From Gammaproteobacteria bacterium (lineage in GTDB: Bacteria > Pseudomonadota > Gammaproteobacteria > Xanthomonadales > Xanthomonadaceae), in assembly GCA_012510865.1 (NCBI GenBank), contig JAAZHF010000252.1, positions 1-7,380 on the forward strand: a stretch of DNA of 7,380 bases, written 5' to 3'. Position numbers and translations under genes: made by a program. The number at the start of each line of letters is the position of its first letter. The first letter of the stretch is position 1. The notes under the pieces are model-generated. The model was not told where the DNA came from. It worked only from the letters and a program-made list of their open reading frames with translations, and did no database searches. Below are positions 1-6,127 of this stretch, piece after piece.

Positions 1-1
1 C

Positions 2-997
2 GACAGCACCGGGGCTCTGCAGGCGCTGCGTTACGACCGCGGCGAGGCCGAGCGCGTGGTGCTGGCGCTCGAGGGCGACGCCGTGGTCGAGACGGTGGTC
101 GAGCGCCCGATCGAGGTGCTCACCACCGTGGTCAGCGGCAAGGTCGGCCGCTCGCTGTTCCACTCCGCGCGCAAGCTCGGCCTGTCGGGATCCAGCATCA
201 ACATGCTGACCGACGAGATATTCCAGTACGACATCGACTTCAACACCGACGTGGCCGCCAGCGACCGCTTCAGCGTGGTGGTCGAACAGGTGTACCGCGA
301 GGGCGAGCTGCTGCGCACCGGCAACGTGCTCGCGGCCGTGTTCACGGCCAAGGGCAAGCCCTACACCGCGTTCCGCTTCGAGCACGACGGCAAGGCCGAG
401 TACTACAACGCCGAGGGCCGCCCGCTGAAGAAGAGCTTCATCCGCATGCCGATCCAGTACGCGCGCCTCACTTCGCGCTTCGGCGCGCGCCGGCACCCGA
501 TCAAGGGCACCGTGCGCCAGCACAAGGGCGTCGACTACGCCGCGCGCACCGGCACCCCGATCATGGCCGCCGGCGACGGTCGCGTGCAGTTCGTGGGCTG
601 GCGGGGGGGCTACGGGCGCACCGTGATCCTCGACCACGGTCGCGGCTACACGACGCTATACGCGCACATGAACTCCTTCGGCAAGATCCGCCAGGGGCAG
701 CGCGTCAGCCAGGGCACGGTCATCGGCCACGTGGGCAGCTCGGGCCTGTCGACCGGCCCCCACCTGCACTACGAATTCCGGATCAACGGCGTGCACCGCA
801 ACCCGCTGCAGCACACGATGCCCGAGCCCGAGCCGCTCAAGGGCGCCGCGCTGGCCGCGTTCAAGGCCCAGACCGGCCCCGCTCTGGCGCGCATCCAGAC
901 GGTCGAGGACATCATCTACGCGCAGGTGCAGGCCGAGGACGCGACCCGCGTCGCTGCCGCCGACAGGGACGACGACGCCGACCGCGGACGGGGCTGA
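2..997 (+). CDS. M23 family murein DD-endopeptidase, MepM/YebA-like (5' end cut off)
   Basis: This is probably a periplasmic or envelope zinc endopeptidase that cuts peptide crosslinks in peptidoglycan, making room for growth. The reading frame is open to the left edge, so the start, any signal peptide and any LysM/OapA domain lie outside; 331 residues are visible. Residues about 1-150 resemble the non-catalytic module before the peptidase domain in MepM-like proteins. Residues about 155-280 are the M23/LytM domain. It carries the HxxxD zinc motif (H174, D178), a YAHM segment with H222, and the closing HLH motif (H254, H256), so the expected metal ligands and catalytic histidines are all present. 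The last 50 or so residues are an acidic and arginine-rich tail. anmK starts 22 bp downstream on the same strand, suggesting an operon. The family call is firm. The substrate bond is inferred from the family, and the exact paralogue is uncertain without the N-terminus. Confidence 0.92.
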   Translation, partial: DSTGALQALRYDRGEAERVVLALEGDAVVETVVERPIEVLTTVVSGKVGRSLFHSARKLGLSGSSINMLTDEIFQYDIDFNTDVAASDRFSVVVEQVYREGELLRTGNVLAAVFTAKGKPYTAFRFEHDGKAEYYNAEGRPLKKSFIRMPIQYARLTSRFGARRHPIKGTVRQHKGVDYAARTGTPIMAAGDGRVQFVGWRGGYGRTVILDHGRGYTTLYAHMNSFGKIRQGQRVSQGTVIGHVGSSGLSTGPHLHYEFRINGVHRNPLQHTMPEPEPLKGAALAAFKAQTGPALARIQTVEDIIYAQVQAEDATRVAAADRDDDADRGRG

Positions 998-1006
998 CCG
1001 GCCCCG
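989..1006 (+). other. Short inverted repeat at the endopeptidase/anmK junction
   Basis: A 6-bp GC stem (CGGGGC at 989-994, GCCCCG at 1001-1006) encloses a 6-base loop that holds the endopeptidase stop codon. No T-run follows, so it is not a standard terminator. It could be an mRNA hairpin between two co-transcribed genes, or chance in GC-rich DNA. Confidence 0.25.
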
Positions 1007-1019
1007 CGCGGCGCCCGCC

Positions 1020-2138
1020 ATGGCTCGCCCTCAGCGTTTCCTGGGGCTGATCTCGGGAACCAGCGCCGACGGCATCGACGCGGCCCTGGTCGACTTTCCT
1101 TCCGACGAACCCGGCGCCAGGCCGGCGCTGGCCTTCGCGCGGACCTATCCCTGGGACCCCGCGCTGCGCGCGCGCCTGGTCGCGCTCGGGCAGCAGGATG
1201 CCCGGCTGGGACTGGACGAGGTGGGCGCGCTGGACGTCGCCATCGGCCGCGCCTTCGCCGACGCCGCGCTTGCCGCGCTGGCCGACTCGGGCATCCGCCC
1301 CGCCGACGTCACCGCGATCGGCTCGCATGGCCAGACCCTGCGGCACCGGCCGCACGGCCCCACGCCCTTCACCCTGCAGCTGGGTTGCGCGGCGACCATC
1401 GCCGAGCGCTGCGGCATCACCACGGTGGCCGGCTTCCGCGCGCGCGACGTCGCCGCAGGCGGCCACGGCGCACCCCTCGTGCCCGGGCTGCACGCGGCCC
1501 TGCTGCGCGACGCGTCGGAATCGCGCGCGGTGCTCAACCTCGGCGGCATCGCCAACTTCACCCTGCTGCCGGCCCGCGGCGCGGTGCGCGGCTTCGACAC
1601 CGGCCCCGCGAACGGGCTGATGGACGCCTGGTGCCTGCGCCACCGCGGCGAGCCCTTCGACCGCGGGGGCACCTTCGCGTCCGCGGGGCGGGTCGATGCC
1701 GCCCTGCTCGCGCGGCTGCTCGACGAACCGTGGTTCGCGCTGCCGCCGCCCAAGTCGACCGGACGCGACCAGTTCCACCTCGGCTGGGTCGACGGGCGGC
1801 TCGCGGGCGGCGAAGCACCGGCCGACGTCCAGGCCACCCTGCTCGCCCTGACCGCGCGCACCGCAGCCGACGCGCTGCGCGCCGCGCAGCCGGACACCGC
1901 GCGCGTGGTCGCGTGCGGCGGCGGGGTCCACAACCCGCGGCTGATGGCGGCCCTCGCCGACGCGCTGCCCGGCGTGGTGGTGGAGTCGAGCGCGGCCCAC
2001 GGGCTCGACCCGGATGCGATCGAAGCCATGGCCTTCGCCTGGCTGGCGCGGGAAACCCTGGCCGGCCGGCCCGGGAACCTGCCGGCGGTCACCGGCGCGG
2101 CCGGGCCGCGGATCCTGGGCGCGATCCACCGCGCCTGA
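1020..2138 (+). CDS. anmK: Anhydro-N-acetylmuramic acid kinase AnmK
   Basis: AnmK is a cytoplasmic enzyme. It opens the 1,6-anhydro ring of anhydro-MurNAc and phosphorylates it with ATP to MurNAc-6-phosphate, a step in recycling cell-wall fragments. The 372-residue protein is close to the E. coli length of 369. It shows the ASKHA-type ATP-binding fingerprint GTSADGID at residues 13-20, SHGQT at 102-106, [11 protein letters not shown] from residue 192 (D193 aligns with the catalytic aspartate known in AnmK), and the phosphate-binding stretch ACGGGVHNP at 298-306. The ATG at 1020 places the GTS motif where the family has it. No Shine-Dalgarno sequence precedes it, so translation may depend on ribosomes arriving from the endopeptidase gene 22 bp upstream. 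The gene converges with a small minus-strand gene whose stop is 9 bp away. An AmpG-like permease, which would supply the precursor, lies just beyond on the other strand. Confidence 0.96.
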   Translation: MARPQRFLGLISGTSADGIDAALVDFPSDEPGARPALAFARTYPWDPALRARLVALGQQDARLGLDEVGALDVAIGRAFADAALAALADSGIRPADVTAIGSHGQTLRHRPHGPTPFTLQLGCAATIAERCGITTVAGFRARDVAAGGHGAPLVPGLHAALLRDASESRAVLNLGGIANFTLLPARGAVRGFDTGPANGLMDAWCLRHRGEPFDRGGTFASAGRVDAALLARLLDEPWFALPPPKSTGRDQFHLGWVDGRLAGGEAPADVQATLLALTARTAADALRAAQPDTARVVACGGGVHNPRLMAALADALPGVVVESSAAHGLDPDAIEAMAFAWLARETLAGRPGNLPAVTGAAGPRILGAIHRA

Positions 2139-2151
2139 GCGCGCCGCTCAG
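2135..2151. terminator. Palindrome covering both convergent stop codons; possible bidirectional terminator
   Basis: CTGAGCG at 2135-2141 and CGCTCAG at 2145-2151 form a perfect 7-bp stem around the 3-base loop CGC. One arm contains the TGA of anmK and the other contains the reverse-strand TGA of the small gene, so both transcripts would end in the same hairpin. No clear T-run lies on either side, so Rho-independent activity is unproven. Position at a tail-to-tail junction is the best argument for a terminator or 3'-end stabiliser. Confidence 0.4.
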
Positions 2152-2408
2152 CGGTCGGCGCCGCCCGGCACCTGTCCGATCAGCGAGAACACGCCGTCGG
2201 GCACGCCTTCCAGCGCCGCGATGGCCTCCTGCAGCACGCTGGACTCGGAGTTGTCGAAGCTCAGCCGCCCATCGCCCTCGACCGCGTACAGGCCCTGTTC
2301 GAGCAGGTGCAGCAGCGCCTGCGTCAGCGGCCATCCGCGGCGCTCGGCGACGCGCTTGATGCGCTCGAGAAGGACCTCGTCGATGTCCTTGAGGACGATG
2401 TCGGTCAT
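2148..2408 (-). CDS. Small ribbon-helix-helix-like protein, function unknown
   Basis: This 86-residue protein has an N-terminal half with the pattern of a ribbon-helix-helix DNA-binding fold (Arc/MetJ/FitA type). There is a strand at TDIVLKDID (residues 2-10), a helix at about 11-24 (EVLLERIKRVAERR), a turn GWP, and a second helix at about 28-43 (LTQALLHLLEQGLYAV). The C-terminal half (44-86) is acidic, with a short helix around 55-67, and may be a dimerisation or partner-binding tail. FitA-like antitoxins share the N-terminal pattern, but no toxin-sized gene is next to it. It lies 82 bp after the AmpG-like gene on the same strand and probably has its own promoter there. The ATG at 2408 was preferred to an in-frame GTG at 2501. 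The GTG version would overlap the permease stop, add a low-complexity leader and start upstream of the promoter. The fold assignment is inference from pattern; the role, perhaps as a regulator, is unknown. Confidence 0.72.
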   Translation of the reverse strand: MTDIVLKDIDEVLLERIKRVAERRGWPLTQALLHLLEQGLYAVEGDGRLSFDNSESSVLQEAIAALEGVPDGVFSLIGQVPGGADR

Positions 2409-2447
2409 GGCCGGCGTCCAGTGGCTCACGGTCGGGGCGTCCGCCCA

Positions 2448-2476
2448 TTGATACGACGCCGCGGCCGCCGCGGCAA
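2448..2476 (-). promoter_or_regulatory. Candidate sigma70 promoter for the small ribbon-helix-helix gene
   Basis: Read on the minus strand, TTGCCG (2476-2471) and TATCAA (2453-2448) are separated by exactly 17 bp. Each matches the -35 and -10 consensus at 4 of 6 bases. The AT-rich -10 stands out in very GC-rich DNA. It lies just after the AmpG-like stop codon and would start a transcript about 30 bases before the ATG at 2408. Confidence 0.42.
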
Positions 2477-2490
2477 GCGCCGGCCCGTGT

Positions 2491-3897
2491 TCACGTCGCA
2501 CCGCCGGCGCCGGGCGCGGCCACGGCCCGCGCCGGCCTGCGCATCACCAGCACGGCGCACAGCACCACCCCCGGGATGCCGATCAGCGCCGTGCCCAGGA
2601 AGAACATGGCATAGGCCTCCATGAGCCCGCGGCCCGCCTCCAGCTGTTCGACGGCGACGCCCGACAGGCCCTTCAGCAGCTTGCCGGCGAGCGCGTAGAA
2701 GGAGCTGAGCAGGGCGTACTGGGTCGCGGTGTAGCCGATGTTGGTGAGGCTGGACATGTAGCCCACCAGGGCGACGCCGGCGAAGCCGCCGCAGAAGTTG
2801 TCGACCACCATCACCGCGGTGAACACGCCGGTGTCCGCGCCGTGCAGCGCCAGGTAGCTGAAGGCGAGGTTGGAGCCCGGCCCGAGCACCGCGCCGGCGA
2901 GCAGCGTGGGGACGAAGCCGAAGCGCACCGCGCCCAGGCCCGCGGCGGCGATGCCGGCGATGGTCGCCACCAGCCCCACCGAACCGCGGACCGCACCCAC
3001 CGCCTCCTTCGGGATCCCGAGGTCGGAGTAGAACGGGTTGGCCATCGGCCCGAGCACGAAGTCGGGCAGGCGGTACAGGCTGATGGTGACCAGCATCAGC
3101 AGCGCCCAGCTGCCGTGCTGGCGGAAGAAGGCGACGAAAGGGCCCACGACCGCATCCGACAGGCCGCGCAGCGAGAACAGGGGCCCGGCCTGCGCGGTCA
3201 CCGCGAGGCCGCTCGCCGTGGGCTCGCGCGCCATCAGGGTCGCCCCGATGCCCACGCCCATCAGCAGCGCCATCAGCCCGTACGAGAGCACCCAGCCGGC
3301 CTGCGCCGCGAGGATCAGGATCAGTGCGTCGGTGACCAGCAGCGCGCCGCGGTAGCCCAGCGTGGACGTCGAAGTGAGCAGGCCCTGCTGCTCGTCGCTG
3401 TCCGCGCTTTCGATGCGCCAGGCGTCGATCACGATGACCTGCGTCGCCGAGGCGAAGGCCACGACCAGGGCCAGCAGCCCGAAGACCGCGAGCTGGTCCA
3501 CCGCCATCCCGCCGATCCGGAGCTGGCCTTCCTGCGGCTGCACTAGGGCCATCCCCAGCAGCGCGGCCGCGACCGCCAGCTGCGACAGCAGCATCCATCC
3601 GCGTCGCCGTCCCAGCCAGCGCCCGACGAGCGGCGCGTCGAGCTTGTCGACCAGCGGCGCCCACAGGAACTTCAGCGAATACGCCAGACCCACCCAGGAC
3701 AGGAAGCCGATCGTCGACAGCTCGACGCCGTTTTCGCGCATCCAGAAACCGAGGGTATTCCCGACCAGGTAGATCGGGATGCCGGAGCTGAAGCCCAGCA
3801 GCAGCATCACCAGCACCTTGGGCTGGCGCAGGTTGGCCAGCACCAGGCGCCAGCCCGTGCGCGGCGGCGCGGCGGCGGCCGGGGCCGGCTGGCTCAT
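2491..3897 (-). CDS. ampG: AmpG-like muropeptide permease (MFS transporter)
   Basis: This is probably an inner-membrane importer that brings GlcNAc-anhydroMurNAc (peptides) from the periplasm to the cytoplasm for recycling. In many bacteria this flux also sets beta-lactamase induction. The 468-residue protein is close to E. coli AmpG (491). After an Ala/Pro-rich start it has many hydrophobic segments. AmpG-like stretches include LGFSSGIP (34-41), STIGFLSWVG (61-70), KFLWAPLVDK (76-85), the MFS loop GRRRGW (96-101), DAW (158-160), the DNFCGGFAGVALVGY region (366-380), and YTATQYALLSS (389-399). The ATG at 3897 overlaps the stop of the exonuclease III gene as ATGA, so the two are probably translationally coupled. 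The alternative upstream starts would run deep into that gene. AnmK, which uses the sugar released from AmpG cargo, is encoded close by. The AmpG family is well supported; true muropeptide specificity is inferred, since this group has paralogues. Confidence 0.87.
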   Translation of the reverse strand: MSQPAPAAAAPPRTGWRLVLANLRQPKVLVMLLLGFSSGIPIYLVGNTLGFWMRENGVELSTIGFLSWVGLAYSLKFLWAPLVDKLDAPLVGRWLGRRRGWMLLSQLAVAAALLGMALVQPQEGQLRIGGMAVDQLAVFGLLALVVAFASATQVIVIDAWRIESADSDEQQGLLTSTSTLGYRGALLVTDALILILAAQAGWVLSYGLMALLMGVGIGATLMAREPTASGLAVTAQAGPLFSLRGLSDAVVGPFVAFFRQHGSWALLMLVTISLYRLPDFVLGPMANPFYSDLGIPKEAVGAVRGSVGLVATIAGIAAAGLGAVRFGFVPTLLAGAVLGPGSNLAFSYLALHGADTGVFTAVMVVDNFCGGFAGVALVGYMSSLTNIGYTATQYALLSSFYALAGKLLKGLSGVAVEQLEAGRGLMEAYAMFFLGTALIGIPGVVLCAVLVMRRPARAVAAPGAGGAT

Positions 3898-4718
3898 CCG
3901 CGGTAGTCCACGACCAGCGGCGCGTGGTCGGAGAAGCGCGGCTCCGGGTGCACCGCGCAGGCGGTGATGCGTTCGGCCAGCGCCGGGGTCACGAACTGGT
4001 AGTCGATGCGCCAGCCCACGTTCTTCGCGCGCGCCGCGCCGCGGTTGCTCCACCAGGTGTATTCGTCGGCGACGTCGGGCCGCAGCACGCGCAGGGCGTC
4101 GCGCCAGCCGTGCGCGGGCGGCTCGCACAGGCCGTCCCCGCAGGCGTCGGCGATCATGCCGTTGAGCCAGGCGCGCTCGGGCGGCAGGCAGCCGGAGTTC
4201 TTCTGGTTGCAGGTCCAGTTCCGGATGTCGTTGCGCGAGCGGACGATGTTCCAGTCACCGCAGAGCACGTAGTCGCGGCCGCTGGCCAGCCACTGGTCGA
4301 GGATCGGCCTGAGCCAGTCCATGACCTCGAACTTGAAGCCCTGGCGCAGTTCGCCCGACGAGCCCGACGGGATGTAGAACGACACCACGCTCAGGTTGCC
4401 GAAACGCGCCTCGATGTAGCGCCCCTCGTCGTCGAACGGCGGCCAGCCCAGCGCGGTCCGCACCTCGTCCGGCTCGCGACGGCTGTAGATCGCCACGCCG
4501 CTGTAACCCTTCTTCGTCGTCGCGTCCTTGAACCAGGCGCGGTAGCCCTCGGGCAGGTAGTCCGGATGCAGGCCACCGTCGGCGTGCCCGAGCTGGTGCT
4601 CCTGCGCCTTGGTCTCCTGGATGCAGAGGATGTCGGCGTCCTGGCCGCGGAACCAGTCGAAGAATCCCTTGTTCGCGGCGGAGCGGATGCCGTTGGCGTT
4701 GAAGCTGATGATGCGCAT
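3894..4718 (-). CDS. xth: Exodeoxyribonuclease III / AP endonuclease, Crc-like subgroup with intact active site
   Basis: This cytoplasmic DNA-repair enzyme cuts DNA at abasic sites and removes blocked 3' ends and 3' nucleotides from duplex DNA with Mg2+. The 274-residue protein matches the single-domain EEP nuclease family (E. coli ExoIII, 268). Visible active-site residues are N7 in the FNANGIRSA start, E35 in QETK, Y115, D155 and N157 in CGDWNIV, D239 in WRIDYQF, and D264-H265 in SDHAPL, matching E34, Y109, D151, N153, D229, D258 and H259 of ExoIII. Overall it resembles Pseudomonas Crc (the PSGSSGE segment, PERAWL, GWRIDYQ), but Crc has lost several of these residues. The ATG at 4718 gives the family's MRIISFN start; an in-frame TTG at 4769 would add an unlikely leader. 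It lies 102 bp after the peroxidase gene and overlaps the permease start by 4 bp. Confidence 0.95.
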   Translation of the reverse strand: MRIISFNANGIRSAANKGFFDWFRGQDADILCIQETKAQEHQLGHADGGLHPDYLPEGYRAWFKDATTKKGYSGVAIYSRREPDEVRTALGWPPFDDEGRYIEARFGNLSVVSFYIPSGSSGELRQGFKFEVMDWLRPILDQWLASGRDYVLCGDWNIVRSRNDIRNWTCNQKNSGCLPPERAWLNGMIADACGDGLCEPPAHGWRDALRVLRPDVADEYTWWSNRGAARAKNVGWRIDYQFVTPALAERITACAVHPEPRFSDHAPLVVDYRG

Positions 4719-4741
4719 GGAAGGCCGGGCTGGGACGGACG

Positions 4742-4761
4742 CGGCGGGCACAGGCCCGCCG
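4742..4761 (-). other. GC hairpin upstream of exonuclease III
   Basis: CGGCGGGC (4742-4749) and GCCCGCCG (4754-4761) form a perfect 8-bp stem with a 4-base loop. It is the second of two hairpins between the peroxidase stop and the exonuclease start. It has no T-run, and lies 24 bases before the ATG, so it could sit in the 5' leader of the exonuclease mRNA and affect translation. Confidence 0.4.
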
Positions 4762-4779
4762 TCGCGCAAGGTTAGCGCA

Positions 4780-4801
4780 CCGCCGGCAACGCTGCCGGCG
4801 G
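4780..4801 (-). terminator. GC hairpin downstream of the peroxidase gene; possible terminator
   Basis: CCGCCGGCA (4780-4788) and TGCCGGCGG (4793-4801) form a perfect 9-bp stem with the 4-base loop ACGC, 20 bases past the peroxidase stop codon. No T-run follows on the minus strand, so termination would be weak or would need another factor. It may instead protect the 3' end or reduce read-through into the exonuclease gene. Confidence 0.42.
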
Positions 4802-4820
4802 GCGCCTGCGCGCGCGGCCG

Positions 4821-6008
4821 CTACTGCGCGACCGGCCTGGGCGTGCGCGCGGTACTCGGCGGCAGCACCGGGTACTCGACCTGCGGCTGGCGCCCGGTCA
4901 GGGTGCGCAGGAAGGCGGCGATGGCTTCGGCCTCGTCCCCGCTGATCTCGCGCCCCAGCTGCGCGGTGCCCATGATCGCCACCGCCTGTTCGAGGTCCCA
5001 GACCTGGCCGCTGTGGAAATACGGCGCGGTCAGCTCGACGTTGCGCAGCGGCGAGGCGCGGAATACGTATTCATCGGTGGCGGTGGCGGTGACCTCGAAG
5101 CGGCCCTTGTCGCCCTCGGGCAGGATGTCCGCGCCCGGGCGCTCGATCACGCCAAAGGGGAAATAGGCCTGGCCGCCGAAGTTGCGCCCGTTGTGGCAGG
5201 AGGCGCAGCCGCTGGACACGAACAGCTCCAGCCCGCGGCGCTCGGTGGCATCGATGGCGGCGTCGTCGCCCTGCAGCCAGCGGTCGAAGCGCGCGCCCGG
5301 CGTCACCAGGGTCGCTTCGAAGGCCTCCAGTGCCAGCGCCATGTTGTCGAAGCTGACCGCGTCCCCGGCGCCGGGGAAGGCGGCGGCGAACCGCTCCACG
5401 TACTGGGGGATGCTGTTCAGCGTCTCCACCACGAGCTCGGGGGTGCTGTTCATCTCGACGCTGGCCTGGACCGGGCCCTTGGCCTGCTCGGCGAGGTCGG
5501 CGGCGCGGCCGTCCCAGAACTGGGCGGCGTTGAACACCGCGTTGAGCACGGTCGGCGAATTGCGCGGACCGCGCTGCCAGCCGTGCCCGATGGACACCGG
5601 GACGTTGTCCGCGCCTCCGGTGCCCAGGCTGTGGCAGGTGTTGCAGGTGATCAGGTGGCTGCGCGACAGCCGGGGATCGAAGAACAGCATCCGGCCCAGC
5701 TCCACCTGCGCCGCCGACAGCGGCTGGCCGCGGAGCGCGGTGACGGCCTCGGGGATGATCCCGAACATCGCCTGCGCGGTGGCGCGCAGCGGATCGGCGG
5801 CGCCCTCGCCGCCCGTGGGCGCCGTCGGCGCGGGCGTGGCCTGCGTGGCTGCCGGCGCGACCGCCGTTCCGGGGACTTCGACGGCCGGCGGCGGCGCCGC
5901 TCCGTCCGCGGGCGGCCCCGCAGCTTCGCCACGGTCGTCCCGGTCGCATCCCGCGGCCGCCGCCACCGCCATCGCCAGCACCAGGCCCAGCGTCGTTCGA
6001 CTGCGCAT
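4821..6008 (-). CDS. ccpA: Dihaem cytochrome c peroxidase (CcpA type) with lipoprotein signal
   Basis: This periplasm-facing enzyme reduces hydrogen peroxide to water with electrons from small c-type cytochromes or cupredoxins. The 395-residue protein begins with a signal sequence ending in the lipobox AAGC (C21), then an Ala/Pro-rich linker to about residue 72. The two c-haem sites follow: CNTCH at 122-126 (peroxidatic haem) and CASCH at 268-272 (electron-accepting haem). Other expected residues are present: H142 (in IGHGW), W165 (in FWDGRA), E185 and M346 (in MGTAQLG). From memory of the Pseudomonas aeruginosa enzyme, these match H71, W94, E114 and M275 at a constant offset of 71, so I see no insertions or deletions across the catalytic core. 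The start is set by GGAGGT at 6019-6014, 5 bases before the ATG. The Pseudomonas protein is soluble and periplasmic, so the lipid anchor is unusual. The gene is divergent from pyrE and upstream of exonuclease III. Confidence 0.96.
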   Translation of the reverse strand: MRSRTTLGLVLAMAVAAAAGCDRDDRGEAAGPPADGAAPPPAVEVPGTAVAPAATQATPAPTAPTGGEGAADPLRATAQAMFGIIPEAVTALRGQPLSAAQVELGRMLFFDPRLSRSHLITCNTCHSLGTGGADNVPVSIGHGWQRGPRNSPTVLNAVFNAAQFWDGRAADLAEQAKGPVQASVEMNSTPELVVETLNSIPQYVERFAAAFPGAGDAVSFDNMALALEAFEATLVTPGARFDRWLQGDDAAIDATERRGLELFVSSGCASCHNGRNFGGQAYFPFGVIERPGADILPEGDKGRFEVTATATDEYVFRASPLRNVELTAPYFHSGQVWDLEQAVAIMGTAQLGREISGDEAEAIAAFLRTLTGRQPQVEYPVLPPSTARTPRPVAQ

Positions 6009-6127
6009 CCCGCACCTCCAGCAACCCGGACGGCTCCACTCTACTGCAGCAACGCCATCAGGGCCTTGCGGCCGGTCAACCCGCCCCGCTTGCTACCATG
6101 CCCGTCCCGCGGACTGCACTGTTCTCC
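6009..6127. promoter_or_regulatory. Divergent intergenic region between ccpA and pyrE
   Basis: These 119 bases must carry the start signals for both divergent genes. On the minus side I see the strong ribosome site GGAGGT (6019-6014) for the peroxidase but no convincing -35/-10 pair. On the plus side there is a possible pyrE promoter around 6091-6099. I saw no FNR/Anr-type TTGAT-N4-ATCAA site, although some CcpA homologues are oxygen-regulated. Confidence 0.5.
6091..6099 (+). promoter_or_regulatory. Possible extended -10 promoter for pyrE
   Basis: TGC followed directly by TACCAT (6094-6099) fits the extended -10 form TGN-TANNNT. No -35 box is recognisable at 16-18 bp. A start near 6106 would leave a leader of about 22 bases before the ATG at 6128 and would exclude the in-frame ATG at 6098 as a start. 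Confidence 0.25.

Noticed and set aside
912..2129. Long open frame (405 codons) antisense to anmK
   Set aside because: The product is low-complexity Arg/Gly/Ala-rich and has no recognisable motif, while the sense strand encodes a clear AnmK. Very GC-rich DNA leaves few stop codons in other frames.
2148..2408. Toxin-antitoxin module
   Set aside because: The small protein has an antitoxin-like pattern, but its neighbours are AnmK and an MFS permease, and no toxin-sized open frame with PIN or other toxin motifs is present.
2409..2501. Longer N-terminus for the small ribbon-helix-helix protein from a GTG
   Set aside because: It would overlap the permease stop, add an Ala-rich leader with no counterpart in the fold, and begin upstream of the candidate promoter.
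2842..3546. Open frame antisense to the AmpG-like gene
   Set aside because: Its composition is rich in Gln, Arg, His and Glu, as expected from the complement of a membrane protein gene. It has no domain or ribosome site.
4719..4769. Longer exonuclease III from a TTG codon
   Set aside because: The ExoIII family begins at MRIISFN, which matches the ATG at 4718, and the extension runs through a hairpin.
6009..6127. FNR/Anr-type site for oxygen control of the peroxidase
   Set aside because: I looked for TTGAT-N4-ATCAA; the nearest resemblance (CTGATGGCGTTG on the minus strand) lacks the second half-site.
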